DNA of 64,000 bases from Paraglaciecola sp. T6c (GCF_000014225.1 NC_008228.1:3286001-3350000); one strand, 5' to 3'. Shown: positions 34,724 through 43,960, counted from the first letter of the stretch. Numbers and translations are program-made. The notes: generated from the sequence alone by a model not told the origin.

Positions 34724-35206
34724 TTATGCCCGCTGATAAAGGCTTGTCATTTTATAGTCTTTTCGTGGGCCTTTTACCTGCCACGTAGACTCCCAGCGCG
34801 GTCCATGCTCAAACGCATAACTCACTACATAAAGATCGTCACCGCACAGGTGCTTGGCATAGGGTTCGGCGGCGCTAAAGGTATGAAAGTATCGGTTATC
34901 ATCAAATAACACCTCAATTTTGCCGCCTGCTTGCTGCTGCCACACGTAGGCGCGTTCGGCTTGAAGTGCACGGCCATCCGGCGCTGTGACCACCCCAGTT
35001 TCGCGGTAATGCAAATCAGACTCAACCCAACTAAAGTCAGCCTGCCCTTGAAACACAAAAGCCTCACCACTACTTTGCAGGATCTGCCTGTTTAGCTGCC
35101 ATGCTCCTACAAAGTACGCAAGGTAAGAAGGCGAGTCACTGAGTGACGTCACCGCTGTTTGAGGTACTTGAGTGTCTTGATCGACGGCATTATTTTTAGT
35201 GACCAA
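34724..35206 (-). CDS. DUF6314-family protein
   Basis: The 160-residue protein matches the DUF6314 pattern: FVGAWQLNRQI, FVFQGQADFSWVESDLHYRE, a central FDDNRYFHTF, LCGDDLYVVSYAF and the ending GPRKDYKMTSLYQR. A lipocalin/calycin-like beta barrel is probable. No ATG is available at the N-terminus; TTG 35206 is the only usual start in frame, so the exact start is uncertain. Function unknown. Confidence 0.75.
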   Translation of the reverse strand: MVTKNNAVDQDTQVPQTAVTSLSDSPSYLAYFVGAWQLNRQILQSSGEAFVFQGQADFSWVESDLHYRETGVVTAPDGRALQAERAYVWQQQAGGKIEVLFDDNRYFHTFSAAEPYAKHLCGDDLYVVSYAFEHGPRWESTWQVKGPRKDYKMTSLYQRA

Positions 35207-35370
35207 AATCCACGCTCATCAATTTAATCGTTATCAAAGCAGTACTTATAAAAGCGGTACTTGTAAAAACGGTTCTTATAAAGGCGGGACTTATAAAATC
35301 AGAACTCATTCAAACCATACTCCCACATTCACTGAGCCAATCAACACGCGACGAACGTAACGCAATCTCG

Positions 35371-37257
35371 TTACCAAAAGTAGCTTGCTGTAACAGATAA
35401 TTGATCAGAGCGCCCTGGCGTGCCGGGGATCTCTTCAAAAGATTCATCCCACAAGTTATCAACCGCCACCACCACGTTAAAGCCGTCTATCTGTGGCGGT
35501 GAATAGGTCAACGAGATATGGGTGAAAAAAGCGCTATCGCCGCCATTTCTCAACAGGTTGTCTTCTTGTTTTCGCCATTCATTATCTACTTTGAGCTCAA
35601 GCGCTTCAGCGGGATACCAAATCACACCCAAGGTGAATCGATGGGGAGGATAGTTTAGCGCGTAGAAACTTGCGTCTATATTTTCATCTCGATAGTCTTC
35701 AGATTTATCAAGATAGGTATAGCTCGTCACGACATCTGCGCTTTCTAAACGAGCAATTGCCATCAGTTCAACCCCTATGGTTTCGATATCAACTGGGTTT
35801 GCCACCCGTGCGGATGTAGAGTCAAAGCGGTAAGTCCAATCAGTGAGTTCGTTGTCCCAGCGGTAGAACACAGCAGAATCTACGCGCCACGAGGCTTTAT
35901 CTAACGACACGCCCAACTCTAGGTTTTTACTGGTTTCACGCTCAAGTGTGTCATTGCTTCTAAACAATCCACTGGAGGTACTTCCACCAATGGCGGTATA
36001 CCCTGCGACTTGTGTGGCTTCAGAATATGAAAAGTTCACCGTCCGTGTAGACTTGTCTGCGTTTGTTTTAAGCCAAACGATATCGCTTATCACGGATACC
36101 CGCGAATCATCGCGATTGGTGTCATCAAATGCCGCCCCAACACGAAACGTTAATTGTTCGTTGTCTTGCAAGGCAACTGCATACTCAGGCACCACACTGA
36201 ACTTGTAGTAATCCCGCGAGGTGAAGTTGTTCTCAAGGGTGGTCGATTCAATCTCATCCGCTGTGAACTGCGCTGCATAGTTCAGCGCCAGTTTTGAATC
36301 TGTCATATGCCGACCCGATACTGCCACTGACTTTACCTTGGTTTCGTGAAAAGCTTGAAAAGCCTCTGGGTTTTCCCGTGAAAATACATAGTGATCGTTT
36401 TGCTGTCGGTAATAAGCTGACACTTCAACGGTGCTTTCTTGAGCATATTGCTGCTGGTGATTAAATATCAACAAACGGGTTTCTAAATCTTCTGTTTCAT
36501 TCACGTTGAAAGGGGTATACAGGTTAGGCCAGCCAAAAAACTTTTGTTGATAACCGAAAAAGAGATCCGTTTGCGAGGTGTCGCTTATGAGCTGCACCCG
36601 CCCAGATGCCCGTTCGAAACGGTGATCCCCCTTGTCTATGGTGCCATCGCTTTCAGAGCGCGAATATTCACCTTCACCGCCAGCTTTCCACTGTGAAGAA
36701 TCATCCACCGACCAAGAAATGGCGTTGTGTACCCTTTGCATATTAAAGTTATTTCTGCCAGCGCCTAATGAAACGCTACCAGCAGTTTGAATAGGTCGCC
36801 ATTTGTAGGCCACTGAGCCCACTGAACTATTTGCGCCGTAAAGTGAATTATCGACACCGGTTAAAATAGCCGGTGCCGTGAGCATTTCTGGCGCAATAGG
36901 AATTTCAGCCACGTAATGGCCAGTTTGCGGATCGACAAGGGTGGCGCTGCCCACACTAAAGCCGGTGTTTTCGAAGATACCGCCGCGGATGGTGACATCA
37001 GCTTGTGCTTCAGCCATGTTTCTAGACTGCAGATCGACTCTAGGGTCGTATTCTAAATTAGAGATGGGAGAGTTGAAGGTGCCAACCGGTGATTCATTCG
37101 CTGTAGCTGAGCCTTCGATGTTAATTTTTTCGACGTCTTTTTCAGACACCTTTTTAACACTTTTCTCAATAGAGGTTGCACTGTTTGCAGATACTGAGAA
37201 GCTAGAAGCCATAGTTGCGGCGACAGTTAAGGCCATTGTTATTGCAGTGCGGAGCAT
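35371..37257 (-). CDS. Small TonB-dependent receptor (TBDR 3)
   Basis: ATG 37257 has AAGGA six bases upstream and starts a signal peptide (MLRTAITMALTVAATMASSF); ATG 37290 would add 11 residues before it. The 628-residue product has a short plug with DVTIRGGIFENTGFSVG and TGVDNSLYGANSSVGSVAY, then a beta barrel ending VTASYFW with a terminal aromatic residue. It is shorter than the other receptors here and closer in size to BtuB-like receptors. Ligand unknown. It stands alone between DUF6314 and the methyltransferase operon. Confidence 0.85.
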   Translation of the reverse strand: MLRTAITMALTVAATMASSFSVSANSATSIEKSVKKVSEKDVEKINIEGSATANESPVGTFNSPISNLEYDPRVDLQSRNMAEAQADVTIRGGIFENTGFSVGSATLVDPQTGHYVAEIPIAPEMLTAPAILTGVDNSLYGANSSVGSVAYKWRPIQTAGSVSLGAGRNNFNMQRVHNAISWSVDDSSQWKAGGEGEYSRSESDGTIDKGDHRFERASGRVQLISDTSQTDLFFGYQQKFFGWPNLYTPFNVNETEDLETRLLIFNHQQQYAQESTVEVSAYYRQQNDHYVFSRENPEAFQAFHETKVKSVAVSGRHMTDSKLALNYAAQFTADEIESTTLENNFTSRDYYKFSVVPEYAVALQDNEQLTFRVGAAFDDTNRDDSRVSVISDIVWLKTNADKSTRTVNFSYSEATQVAGYTAIGGSTSSGLFRSNDTLERETSKNLELGVSLDKASWRVDSAVFYRWDNELTDWTYRFDSTSARVANPVDIETIGVELMAIARLESADVVTSYTYLDKSEDYRDENIDASFYALNYPPHRFTLGVIWYPAEALELKVDNEWRKQEDNLLRNGGDSAFFTHISLTYSPPQIDGFNVVVAVDNLWDESFEEIPGTPGRSDQLSVTASYFW

Positions 37258-37773
37258 TGTGTGTCCTTGTTTTGCAAGCTTTTTTTGCATATCGTTATTT
37301 GTGTTTGTGTTTCTTAGAGCGTAATTCGCATACCTATATCATGATCATGGCGTGCTTTTACAATACCCTTACTTGCTCAACGATTTCATGCTCAGCCATT
37401 TGCTAGTTTTAAATCAAGCAATCTAAGCACTGTTTAGCATTTTTCTCGTTTTTATTCGTAAAGGCATGTTTGTTAACCCGATATTTAACCGGCGAGGATT
37501 GTATATGATTGGGCACTGCCTAGGAAGGTGAGACGTAATAATACCAATGCGCATTAATAAGTGCCCTTTCAGAATGCGCCCAGCGGTCTTTGATTAAGGC
37601 GTCGCTATGCAGGAATGGTATAAGAATACGCTAACAGAGGTGATTGCTCACAGGCATGGGCTTCAGCCTGTGCGCAATCTTACATTTTTACATTCACAAA
37701 CCTGCTAAGTGCTTGAGGCAGCGCTTGTGTATCTGTTTATCGACTTGTATATCGTCACAAATGGCAAGCTCGG
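37258..37773. other. Intergenic region with a large hairpin
   Basis: This 516-base gap holds an inverted repeat at 37642-37679 (GATTGC, T, CACAGGC, ten-base loop, GCCTGTG, C, GCAATC), followed on the plus strand by TTACATTTTT. It looks like a terminator or mobile-repeat remnant, but no plus-strand gene precedes it. Otherwise nothing recognisable. Confidence 0.5.
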
Positions 37774-38151
37774 TCACCACTTGGTGAGCTCGTCTTGCAC
37801 GGTTTGCATATCAGGGTCATCACGATCTAACTCTTCTTTGTCCTGCTGCATAATACGCAGTACGCGCGCTAAATAAGCTTGGGTTTCAAGACTGCGTTTC
37901 GCTACTTCTTCTTTGCTTGGCTGATACTGGTCGAGTTCGCCTTTTTCAATCACGCCTTTGTCCACCAACATACATTCAAGAGACGATAAGCGCTCTTTAG
38001 TGACTGACAGCTCCATGGCCAGTGTCATGGCCACTGACAAAGCTTGCTCAGTTTGCTTATTGACTAAGAAGTAAGGACGCTGGCCTTTGGCTTTACTGCC
38101 TGCTAAATTCGTTTTTTCGCTTTGTGTCAGATGTTTTTTAATCTCACTCAT
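37774..38151 (-). CDS. Hypothetical coiled-coil-prone protein of the methyltransferase operon
   Basis: The 125-residue product is soluble, helical and highly charged. It has a segment KQTEQALSVAMTLAMELSVT and a C-terminal acidic region. Its start overlaps the methyltransferase stop by four bases (ATGA), so the two are translationally coupled. I do not recognise the family. It resembles small accessory subunits that keep a larger enzyme stable, but that is only a context argument. Confidence 0.7.
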   Translation of the reverse strand: MSEIKKHLTQSEKTNLAGSKAKGQRPYFLVNKQTEQALSVAMTLAMELSVTKERLSSLECMLVDKGVIEKGELDQYQPSKEEVAKRSLETQAYLARVLRIMQQDKEELDRDDPDMQTVQDELTKW

Positions 38152-39416
38152 GCTGCATTCTCACTTGTCTTTTCGACGACGTTTACGTCTTTATTACCAT
38201 CTTTTTTCGCGTTATTTCTTACATTCTGTCCTTTCCATAACCCAAGGGCGTTCCACACGGGTGAGCGGCCATAATCTTCACCGTCTGTTTTTGGCTTACC
38301 GAATATCTTTTCATCTACTTTGGATACCACCCCAACATCAAATAAATCGTTAGGATCGAAGCCACATTCGGCGAAAACTTTCGGCAAATCAAGCTCGTGC
38401 ATCGGCCCCCAATACGGTTCGTTATTAAAGTACGTATCCCAGTCGCGAATAAATTGCTGATAAACATCCATGCCTGTGTACTGGGGTTGTTCAAGGTGCA
38501 AGTTCAAGCCGCCATCCGCTAGCAAGCGGTTGATGCTCTTGAGGATTTTAGGTAAAGACTGATGTGATAGTTCATGTAAAAACATCGAGGTGGTAATTAA
38601 ATCGAATGAGCCGTCATCGTATTGACTGAGATCTTCAGCATTGGCTTGTACAAATTGAATATTGCTTAACCCTAGCGATTTGGCGCGAGCATGGGCGTAT
38701 CGCAAACTTGGGCGCGCCACATCTACCGCAATCACCTCTGCATCAGGGAAGTGTTCGGCCAAAGGCAATGCGTTATGCCCAACGGTACAACCAATATCCA
38801 GAATACGCTTAGGGGCAAAATCTGGGTGCTGAGTTTTAAGCCAGTTGGCGATGCCCTGCCCGCCACCGTCACTTAACGCGCCTAATAAACCGGCTGTGGT
38901 CACAAACAGGCCTAAATCGTAACTTGCCGCTACAGTGACATCGTTCTCAAAATATTCTTGGTAATAACACCCTGGCTGGCAATGTATATCCACAGAGCCC
39001 ACATTCGGCGGAATACTCACGCTGTTATCTAGCTGGATGTTGCCATCGTTTTCACAGGCTTTATCCACCTTTGCCACTATGCCTTCAATCTGCCCAAGCA
39101 CTTGAGAGCGTGCGGCTTGGTGGCGCATTTCCATGGTATTACGCCGCAGCGCACTCCACATTTGAAAGTAGCCGTTGTTCAACATATGTTTGCGCACGTC
39201 ATGACGTGACGTTGGCTCTTTGCCTGTTTGCGCGATAATGGCAGGTTTTACCTGCTTTTCATAAGCGGTTTTAACGCCGGGCAATATTTGGCTGCTTAAA
39301 TGCACGTTAAGGTGCGTCAGAAAATTCAATCGAGCCACTTCATCGTGACTCGCTACCGGAAACACATCGTGCTTGGTAAGCACGTCCCACGAGGGTAACG
39401 CATTGCTGTCGCTCAT
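38148..39416 (-). CDS. SAM-dependent methyltransferase with N-terminal helical domain
   Basis: The 422-residue protein has a class I methyltransferase domain in its C-terminal half: ILDIGCTVGHNALPLAE (205-221), VIAVDVARPSLRYA, FVQANAEDLSQYDDGSFDLI and FLHELSHQS. The first 190 residues are mostly helical and not recognised. It overlaps the previous gene by one base and the next by four, so it is the middle of a tightly coupled three-gene operon. It should methylate a small molecule; the substrate is unknown. Confidence 0.82.
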   Translation of the reverse strand: MSDSNALPSWDVLTKHDVFPVASHDEVARLNFLTHLNVHLSSQILPGVKTAYEKQVKPAIIAQTGKEPTSRHDVRKHMLNNGYFQMWSALRRNTMEMRHQAARSQVLGQIEGIVAKVDKACENDGNIQLDNSVSIPPNVGSVDIHCQPGCYYQEYFENDVTVAASYDLGLFVTTAGLLGALSDGGGQGIANWLKTQHPDFAPKRILDIGCTVGHNALPLAEHFPDAEVIAVDVARPSLRYAHARAKSLGLSNIQFVQANAEDLSQYDDGSFDLITTSMFLHELSHQSLPKILKSINRLLADGGLNLHLEQPQYTGMDVYQQFIRDWDTYFNNEPYWGPMHELDLPKVFAECGFDPNDLFDVGVVSKVDEKIFGKPKTDGEDYGRSPVWNALGLWKGQNVRNNAKKDGNKDVNVVEKTSENAA

Positions 39417-40144
39417 TATTCGCCTCCAATAATTTGATAATCGGTTAATTCATAATGGGTTTGCATGTATCCTTCAACGCCCGCTTTAAGCAACAAATAG
39501 TCATCGTCAGCACTCACCCACAAGTCATACGGCGGGTGCTCTTCAGGTAAGTTGCCTGCGGTATCGACCACTTGAAAATGCCGAGCGATGAATTTCCCTG
39601 CTTGCACCACAATGTTTTCTTCACCTACATAGCGAATACCCAGGCCATTCATTTTGAACAGTAAAGGCCCTGTCGCGCCGCGATGATCAGGTGAGGTCAG
39701 CATAATATCGGGGAAAAAGGTTTTTCCTGGCCCTTGCGATAAATCATAAAGCTTCATCAAGATACCGTCCCCGACGATAGGATGCGATTGTAACCATTTG
39801 ACGCCTTGCTCAAGCTCAATTCGCTGGGTGATGCGCCCATCTCGCTGGTTATGGGTCTCACATTCAGCATAGGTATCAGTAAAACGGATCCAGCCGCTGC
39901 CTTCATATTTATCCCCCACGGACAAACGCACGCTACAGTCAATTGGGCTGCAGTCCTGACGCATAGATTGCACCACATCGCGCACTACATTTGGCTCATC
40001 GTCTATTTCGCAGTGAGCATGCATGACTTGTACACCATCTGATTGAGTGGTGATGCTAAAAAACTCACGTCCTCTTTCTTGGCCAAATTTTTCTGGTTTT
40101 CTGCTGGTGTATTGGATCGTCCCGCGAATTGTTCTGTGCTTCAT
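39416..40144 (-). CDS. Beta-rich protein of unknown function, first gene of methyltransferase operon
   Basis: The 242-residue product has no signal peptide and is rich in beta strands and Gly/Asp turns, for example IVVQAGKFIARHFQVVDT and YDLWVSADDDYLLLKAG. It resembles DUF3108/lipocalin-like barrels in pattern, but I cannot assign it firmly. It is translationally coupled to the methyltransferase and divergent from the amidohydrolase operon; both start from the same 333-base region. Confidence 0.65.
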   Translation of the reverse strand: MKHRTIRGTIQYTSRKPEKFGQERGREFFSITTQSDGVQVMHAHCEIDDEPNVVRDVVQSMRQDCSPIDCSVRLSVGDKYEGSGWIRFTDTYAECETHNQRDGRITQRIELEQGVKWLQSHPIVGDGILMKLYDLSQGPGKTFFPDIMLTSPDHRGATGPLLFKMNGLGIRYVGEENIVVQAGKFIARHFQVVDTAGNLPEEHPPYDLWVSADDDYLLLKAGVEGYMQTHYELTDYQIIGGE

Positions 40145-40477
40145 GTAGGGTCCTGCCTTTATCTGTGTAAGGTACCTTGTAGAGTACTGTGTAGAATGCT
40201 TCGTAGAAATACACTCTAAACTTACTCTTCAAAGAGTACGTGACTAAGCCTGCTACGTATTTAGTATCACTTAAATCAACTGAGTGAATTGGTCGATGTC
40301 AATTTGGCTAGCAATTATATTTGCATGGAGTGCTAAAATTGAGTTATAAATATAATTGTTATATCAATAGCACATTTAGAAGAAAGTGCACCAAAAATTA
40401 ACGCAATTCAAGGTTAAATTGTTGTCAATATCAGCCATAAAACCTATGACAATTATCAAAGATCTGAAGGTAACCCG
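40145..40477. promoter_or_regulatory. Divergent promoter region with FNR-like boxes
   Basis: TTGGTCGATGTCAA (40289-40302) matches TTGAT-N4-ATCAA at 8 of 10 positions; at class II distance on the minus strand lies TACTAA/GATACT, a fair -10. ATGACAATTATCAA (40446-40459) is another 8 of 10 match close to the start of the plus-strand gene. The TTTGTNCGNACAAA operator is not seen here. The region must serve both divergent operons. Confidence 0.4.
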
Positions 40478-41137
40478 ATGCAAACGACCACTAAGACCGC
40501 AAAAGAGATTTATAACGACGTAAAAAATAACCCCGCGCGTAAACGTTTTGGCTTTGGTAATAAAGCGGTACTGGTCAACATCGATCCGCAAAAGGCCTAT
40601 ACCTGCACAGATGAGTTTGCCACCGCTTACGAGACCGACCCACGGCAAATGGAATACATCAATGAGATGTCAAAAACCTTTCGCGCTAAAGGGTGGCCAG
40701 TGGTATGGACCCATGTCGCTTACATGGATAGCGCCGAAGATGCCGGTATTTGGGGCACTCGCACGGATACTCCGGATTCACTGCAAAACATCAAGTTTGA
40801 TTCACGGCGCAGTGAATTTGATGATCGCCTCGAAATCGATTACGTCAAAGATGTGGTTTATCTCAAAAAAATGCCCTCAGCCTTTTTTGAAACTCAGTTG
40901 CAGTCATTGCTGGTATGGCACCAAGTGGACACGGTCATTTTAACGGGCGGCTCTACCTCAGGATGCATTCGCGCCACAGCCGTTGACTCTTTATCTCGTG
41001 GCTATCGCACCATAGTGCCTGAGGAGTGCGTAGCGGATAAACATGAGAGTTACCACTACGCGAATTTAACGGACTTGTCTCTTAAATACGCCGACGTACT
41101 CACCTTAGACGAAGTGAATCAGTGGCTTGCTAAGTAA
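40478..41137 (+). CDS. Isochorismatase-fold amidohydrolase
   Basis: The 219-residue protein belongs to the cysteine-hydrolase (isochorismatase-like) family: NIDPQKAY (Asp 36), YLKKMPSAF (Lys 131) and the GGSTSGCIRATAVDS loop with Cys 163 form the Asp-Lys-Cys triad, with the cis-peptide segment before the cysteine. It is closest in pattern to N-carbamoylsarcosine amidase and maleamate amidohydrolase, which hydrolyse linear amides. GAAGG seven bases upstream. Followed by two PuuE-type deacetylases that could open a cyclic imide to such an amide. Confidence 0.88.
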   Translation: MQTTTKTAKEIYNDVKNNPARKRFGFGNKAVLVNIDPQKAYTCTDEFATAYETDPRQMEYINEMSKTFRAKGWPVVWTHVAYMDSAEDAGIWGTRTDTPDSLQNIKFDSRRSEFDDRLEIDYVKDVVYLKKMPSAFFETQLQSLLVWHQVDTVILTGGSTSGCIRATAVDSLSRGYRTIVPEECVADKHESYHYANLTDLSLKYADVLTLDEVNQWLAK

Positions 41138-41339
41138 CCTGAATACTGGATAAGCCGAGACTCTCGATAACGCTCTTTTTCGTCACCGAGTAAGCTTCAG
41201 AGTAAAACAACTTGGGTATAGATGCGTAAGCCATTGAATAATAATCTTAAATCCCATTGGAGCGATACTTCTTATCCAGAACTCAGGTGAAGTAATAAAA
41301 CCTTAAGCGCAAACGACAGTACACAATAGGCAGAAAAAT

Positions 41340-42353
41340 ATGAAAAGCGATCCTGGATTTTACGACTATTGGCCTTACGAAAATCGCCCGAAAATTCGTT
41401 GGCCCGGCGGTAAAAAAATGGCCTTTTGGGTGGCGCCGAATATTGAGTTTTATGAACTGAATCCGCCAGCTAACCCATCTCGCAAAGCGTGGCCGCAGCC
41501 CTACCCAGCCACACAAGGCTACAGTATCCGTGATTACGGCAATCGTGTGGGCCATCAGCGGCAAATGGACTTACTGGATAAATACGGCATTCGCGGCTCT
41601 ATTTCGTTATCAACTGCCCTTTGCGATCACCACCCTGAAATTATTCAAATGTGCAAAGAGCGAGATTGGGAGTTTTTCAGCCACGGCATTTACAATACAC
41701 GTTACACCTACGGCATGTCTGAGCAGCAAGAGCGCGACATGATCAAGGATTCAATGCAAACGATTTATCAGCACACAGGGCAAAAGTGTGCTGGCTATTT
41801 GGCACCAGCGCTGTCCCATTCAGAGCTTACCTTAGATTTATTCGCTGAAGTAGGCACAGAGTTGTTTGGCAATGAAGGCGGTATCTATACCTGTGATTTA
41901 TTTCATGACGATCAGCCCACCCCCATACACACTCGCAGTAATAAACCGTTTGTGTCTATTCCTTATTCACTGGAAATGAACGACACCATTGCCTTTGTAG
42001 TGAACAAAATTGAACCCAGACGTTACGGCCAGATGCTCAAGAAAAACTTTGATCGACTTTACGCCGAAGCGGACGAATCAGGCACCATTATGTGTATTCC
42101 TACACATAATTATCAGGTGTCTTGCCCACATCGTATGAAGGCATTTGAAGAAGCGCTTGATTACATCACCAGTCACGAGGATGTATGGGTGACCACAGGC
42201 AAAGAGATTGCCGATTACTACCTTGAGCATTACTACGAGCAAGCTAAAACAGACATTGCGCAAAAGAACGCGGCTGCCTTAAATAACGCTGTAGCCTTGA
42301 ATAACGCTGTGGCCTTGAATACTCCTGTAGCCCCGAACAAAGGAGCGAAATAA
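41340..42353 (+). CDS. PuuE-type polysaccharide-deacetylase-fold hydrolase A
   Basis: The 337-residue protein has the allantoinase/cyclic-imide-hydrolase-like NodB fold: WPGGKKMAFWVAPNIEFYE at the N-terminus without the Asp-Asp metal motif, FFSHGIYNTRYTYG, and a late HNYQVSCPHRM. The last 25 residues are a low-complexity tail in which AVALNN recurs, encoded by tandem repeats in the DNA. Its stop overlaps the start of the next paralogue (TAATG), suggesting a heteromeric pair. Ring opening of a cyclic amide or imide is inferred from the family branch. Confidence 0.82.
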   Translation: MKSDPGFYDYWPYENRPKIRWPGGKKMAFWVAPNIEFYELNPPANPSRKAWPQPYPATQGYSIRDYGNRVGHQRQMDLLDKYGIRGSISLSTALCDHHPEIIQMCKERDWEFFSHGIYNTRYTYGMSEQQERDMIKDSMQTIYQHTGQKCAGYLAPALSHSELTLDLFAEVGTELFGNEGGIYTCDLFHDDQPTPIHTRSNKPFVSIPYSLEMNDTIAFVVNKIEPRRYGQMLKKNFDRLYAEADESGTIMCIPTHNYQVSCPHRMKAFEEALDYITSHEDVWVTTGKEIADYYLEHYYEQAKTDIAQKNAAALNNAVALNNAVALNTPVAPNKGAK

Positions 42354-43276
42354 TGGCGCTAGATAAATCATACCTAGAATACGCTCATCGCGGTCATGGC
42401 ATGGATCACGACCGTTACGATTGGTCGATGCTCACTGACAGACCCAAAGTCACTTGGCCTGGCGGTAAAAAGCTGGCATTGTGGGTGAATGTTCCGTTGC
42501 AGTTTTTCCCGCTGGATCAAAAAGGTGAGCCGTTTAAAATTCAAGGCGGCATGACCATGCCTTACCCTGATCTGCGTCATTTTAGTTTGCGTGATTACGG
42601 TAACCGGGTGGGTATTTTTCGTTTTTTAAAAGCGTTTGATAAATACGGTGTCACCCCGACCTTTGCCATGAACACCGAGCTAGCCAAGCGTAATCCCTAT
42701 TTGCTCAATACCATCAAAGAGCGGGGCAATGAAGTGATGTGCCACGGCATGCACATGGACGCCCTGCATTATGGCGGCCAAGACAAACATGCCGAAACCC
42801 AGTTAGTACAAGACTCGTTATCGCAACTACGGGAGTTAACCGAGCAAAACATTACAGGTTGGTTGAGCCCTGGGCGCAATGAAAGTGAGAACACCCCAGA
42901 GCTTTTAGCCGCTAATGGCGTTGAATACTTTTGCGACTGGGTGAACGATGATATGCCCTATACCTTTAAGACGCAGCAAGGTCATTTATGGGCCATGCCA
43001 TTATCCAATGAATTAGACGATGCCTTTATCATGCTCAATAATTTACACAGTGAGGATGCCTACGCAGAGCAAATGATTGATGCCTGTGATTTTCTACTTA
43101 AAGAGGCGAACGAGAGTGGCGGGCGAATTCTAAGCTTAAATATTCACCCTTGGATGCTAGGGCAACCCCACCGCATTGGCGCCCTCGAGCGCGTACTTGA
43201 ATACGTGATGAGTCAAGATGTGTACAGCGCAAGCGCCTGTGAAATTCTGAGTGCTTTTAAAAGCATTCCACGTTAA
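42353..43276 (+). CDS. PuuE-type polysaccharide-deacetylase-fold hydrolase B
   Basis: The 307-residue paralogue shares with its partner the N-terminal block (WPGGKKLALWVNVPLQFFP), LRDYGNRVGIFRFLKAFDKY, MCHGMHMDALHYG, and a late HPWMLGQPHR, closer to the standard histidine motif of the superfamily than in A. It is translationally coupled to A. The pair plus the amidohydrolase upstream form a three-gene operon. Expected activity: hydrolysis of a cyclic C-N bond; whether A and B are both catalytic is unknown. Confidence 0.82.
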   Translation: MALDKSYLEYAHRGHGMDHDRYDWSMLTDRPKVTWPGGKKLALWVNVPLQFFPLDQKGEPFKIQGGMTMPYPDLRHFSLRDYGNRVGIFRFLKAFDKYGVTPTFAMNTELAKRNPYLLNTIKERGNEVMCHGMHMDALHYGGQDKHAETQLVQDSLSQLRELTEQNITGWLSPGRNESENTPELLAANGVEYFCDWVNDDMPYTFKTQQGHLWAMPLSNELDDAFIMLNNLHSEDAYAEQMIDACDFLLKEANESGGRILSLNIHPWMLGQPHRIGALERVLEYVMSQDVYSASACEILSAFKSIPR

Positions 43277-43365
43277 TAAGTGATCACTCAGTGAGAGTGT
43301 AAAAGGGTTTAAACAAGGCGCATGACTGAATGAATAGTTATTCTCTTTCGAACGATGAAGACTCT

Positions 43366-43395
43366 GCCCACGATATGTGATTACACATCGTGGGC
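43366..43395. terminator. Hairpin between convergent operons
   Basis: GCCCACGAT-A-TGT and ACA-C-ATCGTGGGC form a strong stem with a four-base loop between the deacetylase B stop and the DUF3750 stop. No T run follows directly; probably a shared terminator hairpin. Confidence 0.55.
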
Positions 43396-43432
43396 TTAGC
43401 TTCCCATTTAAATTTTCGACCTAAATAAATTT

Positions 43433-43960
43433 CTAATTCGCGTAACCACTACCAATCGCCCGAAACGGCATATCCAGCTCTAATTCTGGTACCTGCAAAC
43501 CCACCCAGGCAGGAAACGTATTGCTGTTAGGCCCTGGAAATAAGGTGTACTCGTTAGCCCAAGGGTAGCGACTCACCGCTGCGGTTATTTTAGGGATAAG
43601 CTCAGCGGCTTTGTCACCCTGAATAGATAAGACCGCTTCGGGCTTCGCCCCATACCAAAAACGGTCTGGCGTAGGGGTTTGGTATTCACGCAGTGCGGGC
43701 AGCCCTTCATTGACTCGCCAGCCAACCACTTCATACACTGTGTATTCAGGCTCGTTTTCAAGCTTAACCGCCAACCACGTATGCACTGCAAACCAGCCGC
43801 GCCAACTAAAGGCATCAGCGGCATAAACCTCAATCGATGCTTGGGTTTCTATTACTGGGTTAAGGGCAAGACCTGCAGGCTCTCGTGATGCCGTGCGCCA
43901 ATCCCTGTTTGTGCAGGCCGCCAACAGGCTGACTAATACAATCAACACCAATACTTTCAT
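43433..43960 (-). CDS. DUF3750-family lipoprotein
   Basis: The 175-residue protein has a lipoprotein signal with LLAAC (Cys 16). The body shows the DUF3750 pattern: AWRG-like AADAFSWRGWFAVHTWLAV, VVGWRVNEGLP, and the final FPGPNSNTFPAWVGLQVPEL, which resembles a Cys/His-lacking NlpC-type fold. Function unknown. It converges on the deacetylase operon and is divergent from the GNAT gene. Confidence 0.8.
   Translation of the reverse strand: MKVLVLIVLVSLLAACTNRDWRTASREPAGLALNPVIETQASIEVYAADAFSWRGWFAVHTWLAVKLENEPEYTVYEVVGWRVNEGLPALREYQTPTPDRFWYGAKPEAVLSIQGDKAAELIPKITAAVSRYPWANEYTLFPGPNSNTFPAWVGLQVPELELDMPFRAIGSGYAN

Noticed and set aside
37642-37679. REP-type or terminator element
   Set aside because: A strong hairpin is present but there is no upstream gene on that strand and no second copy was noticed, so it is only mentioned with the intergenic region.
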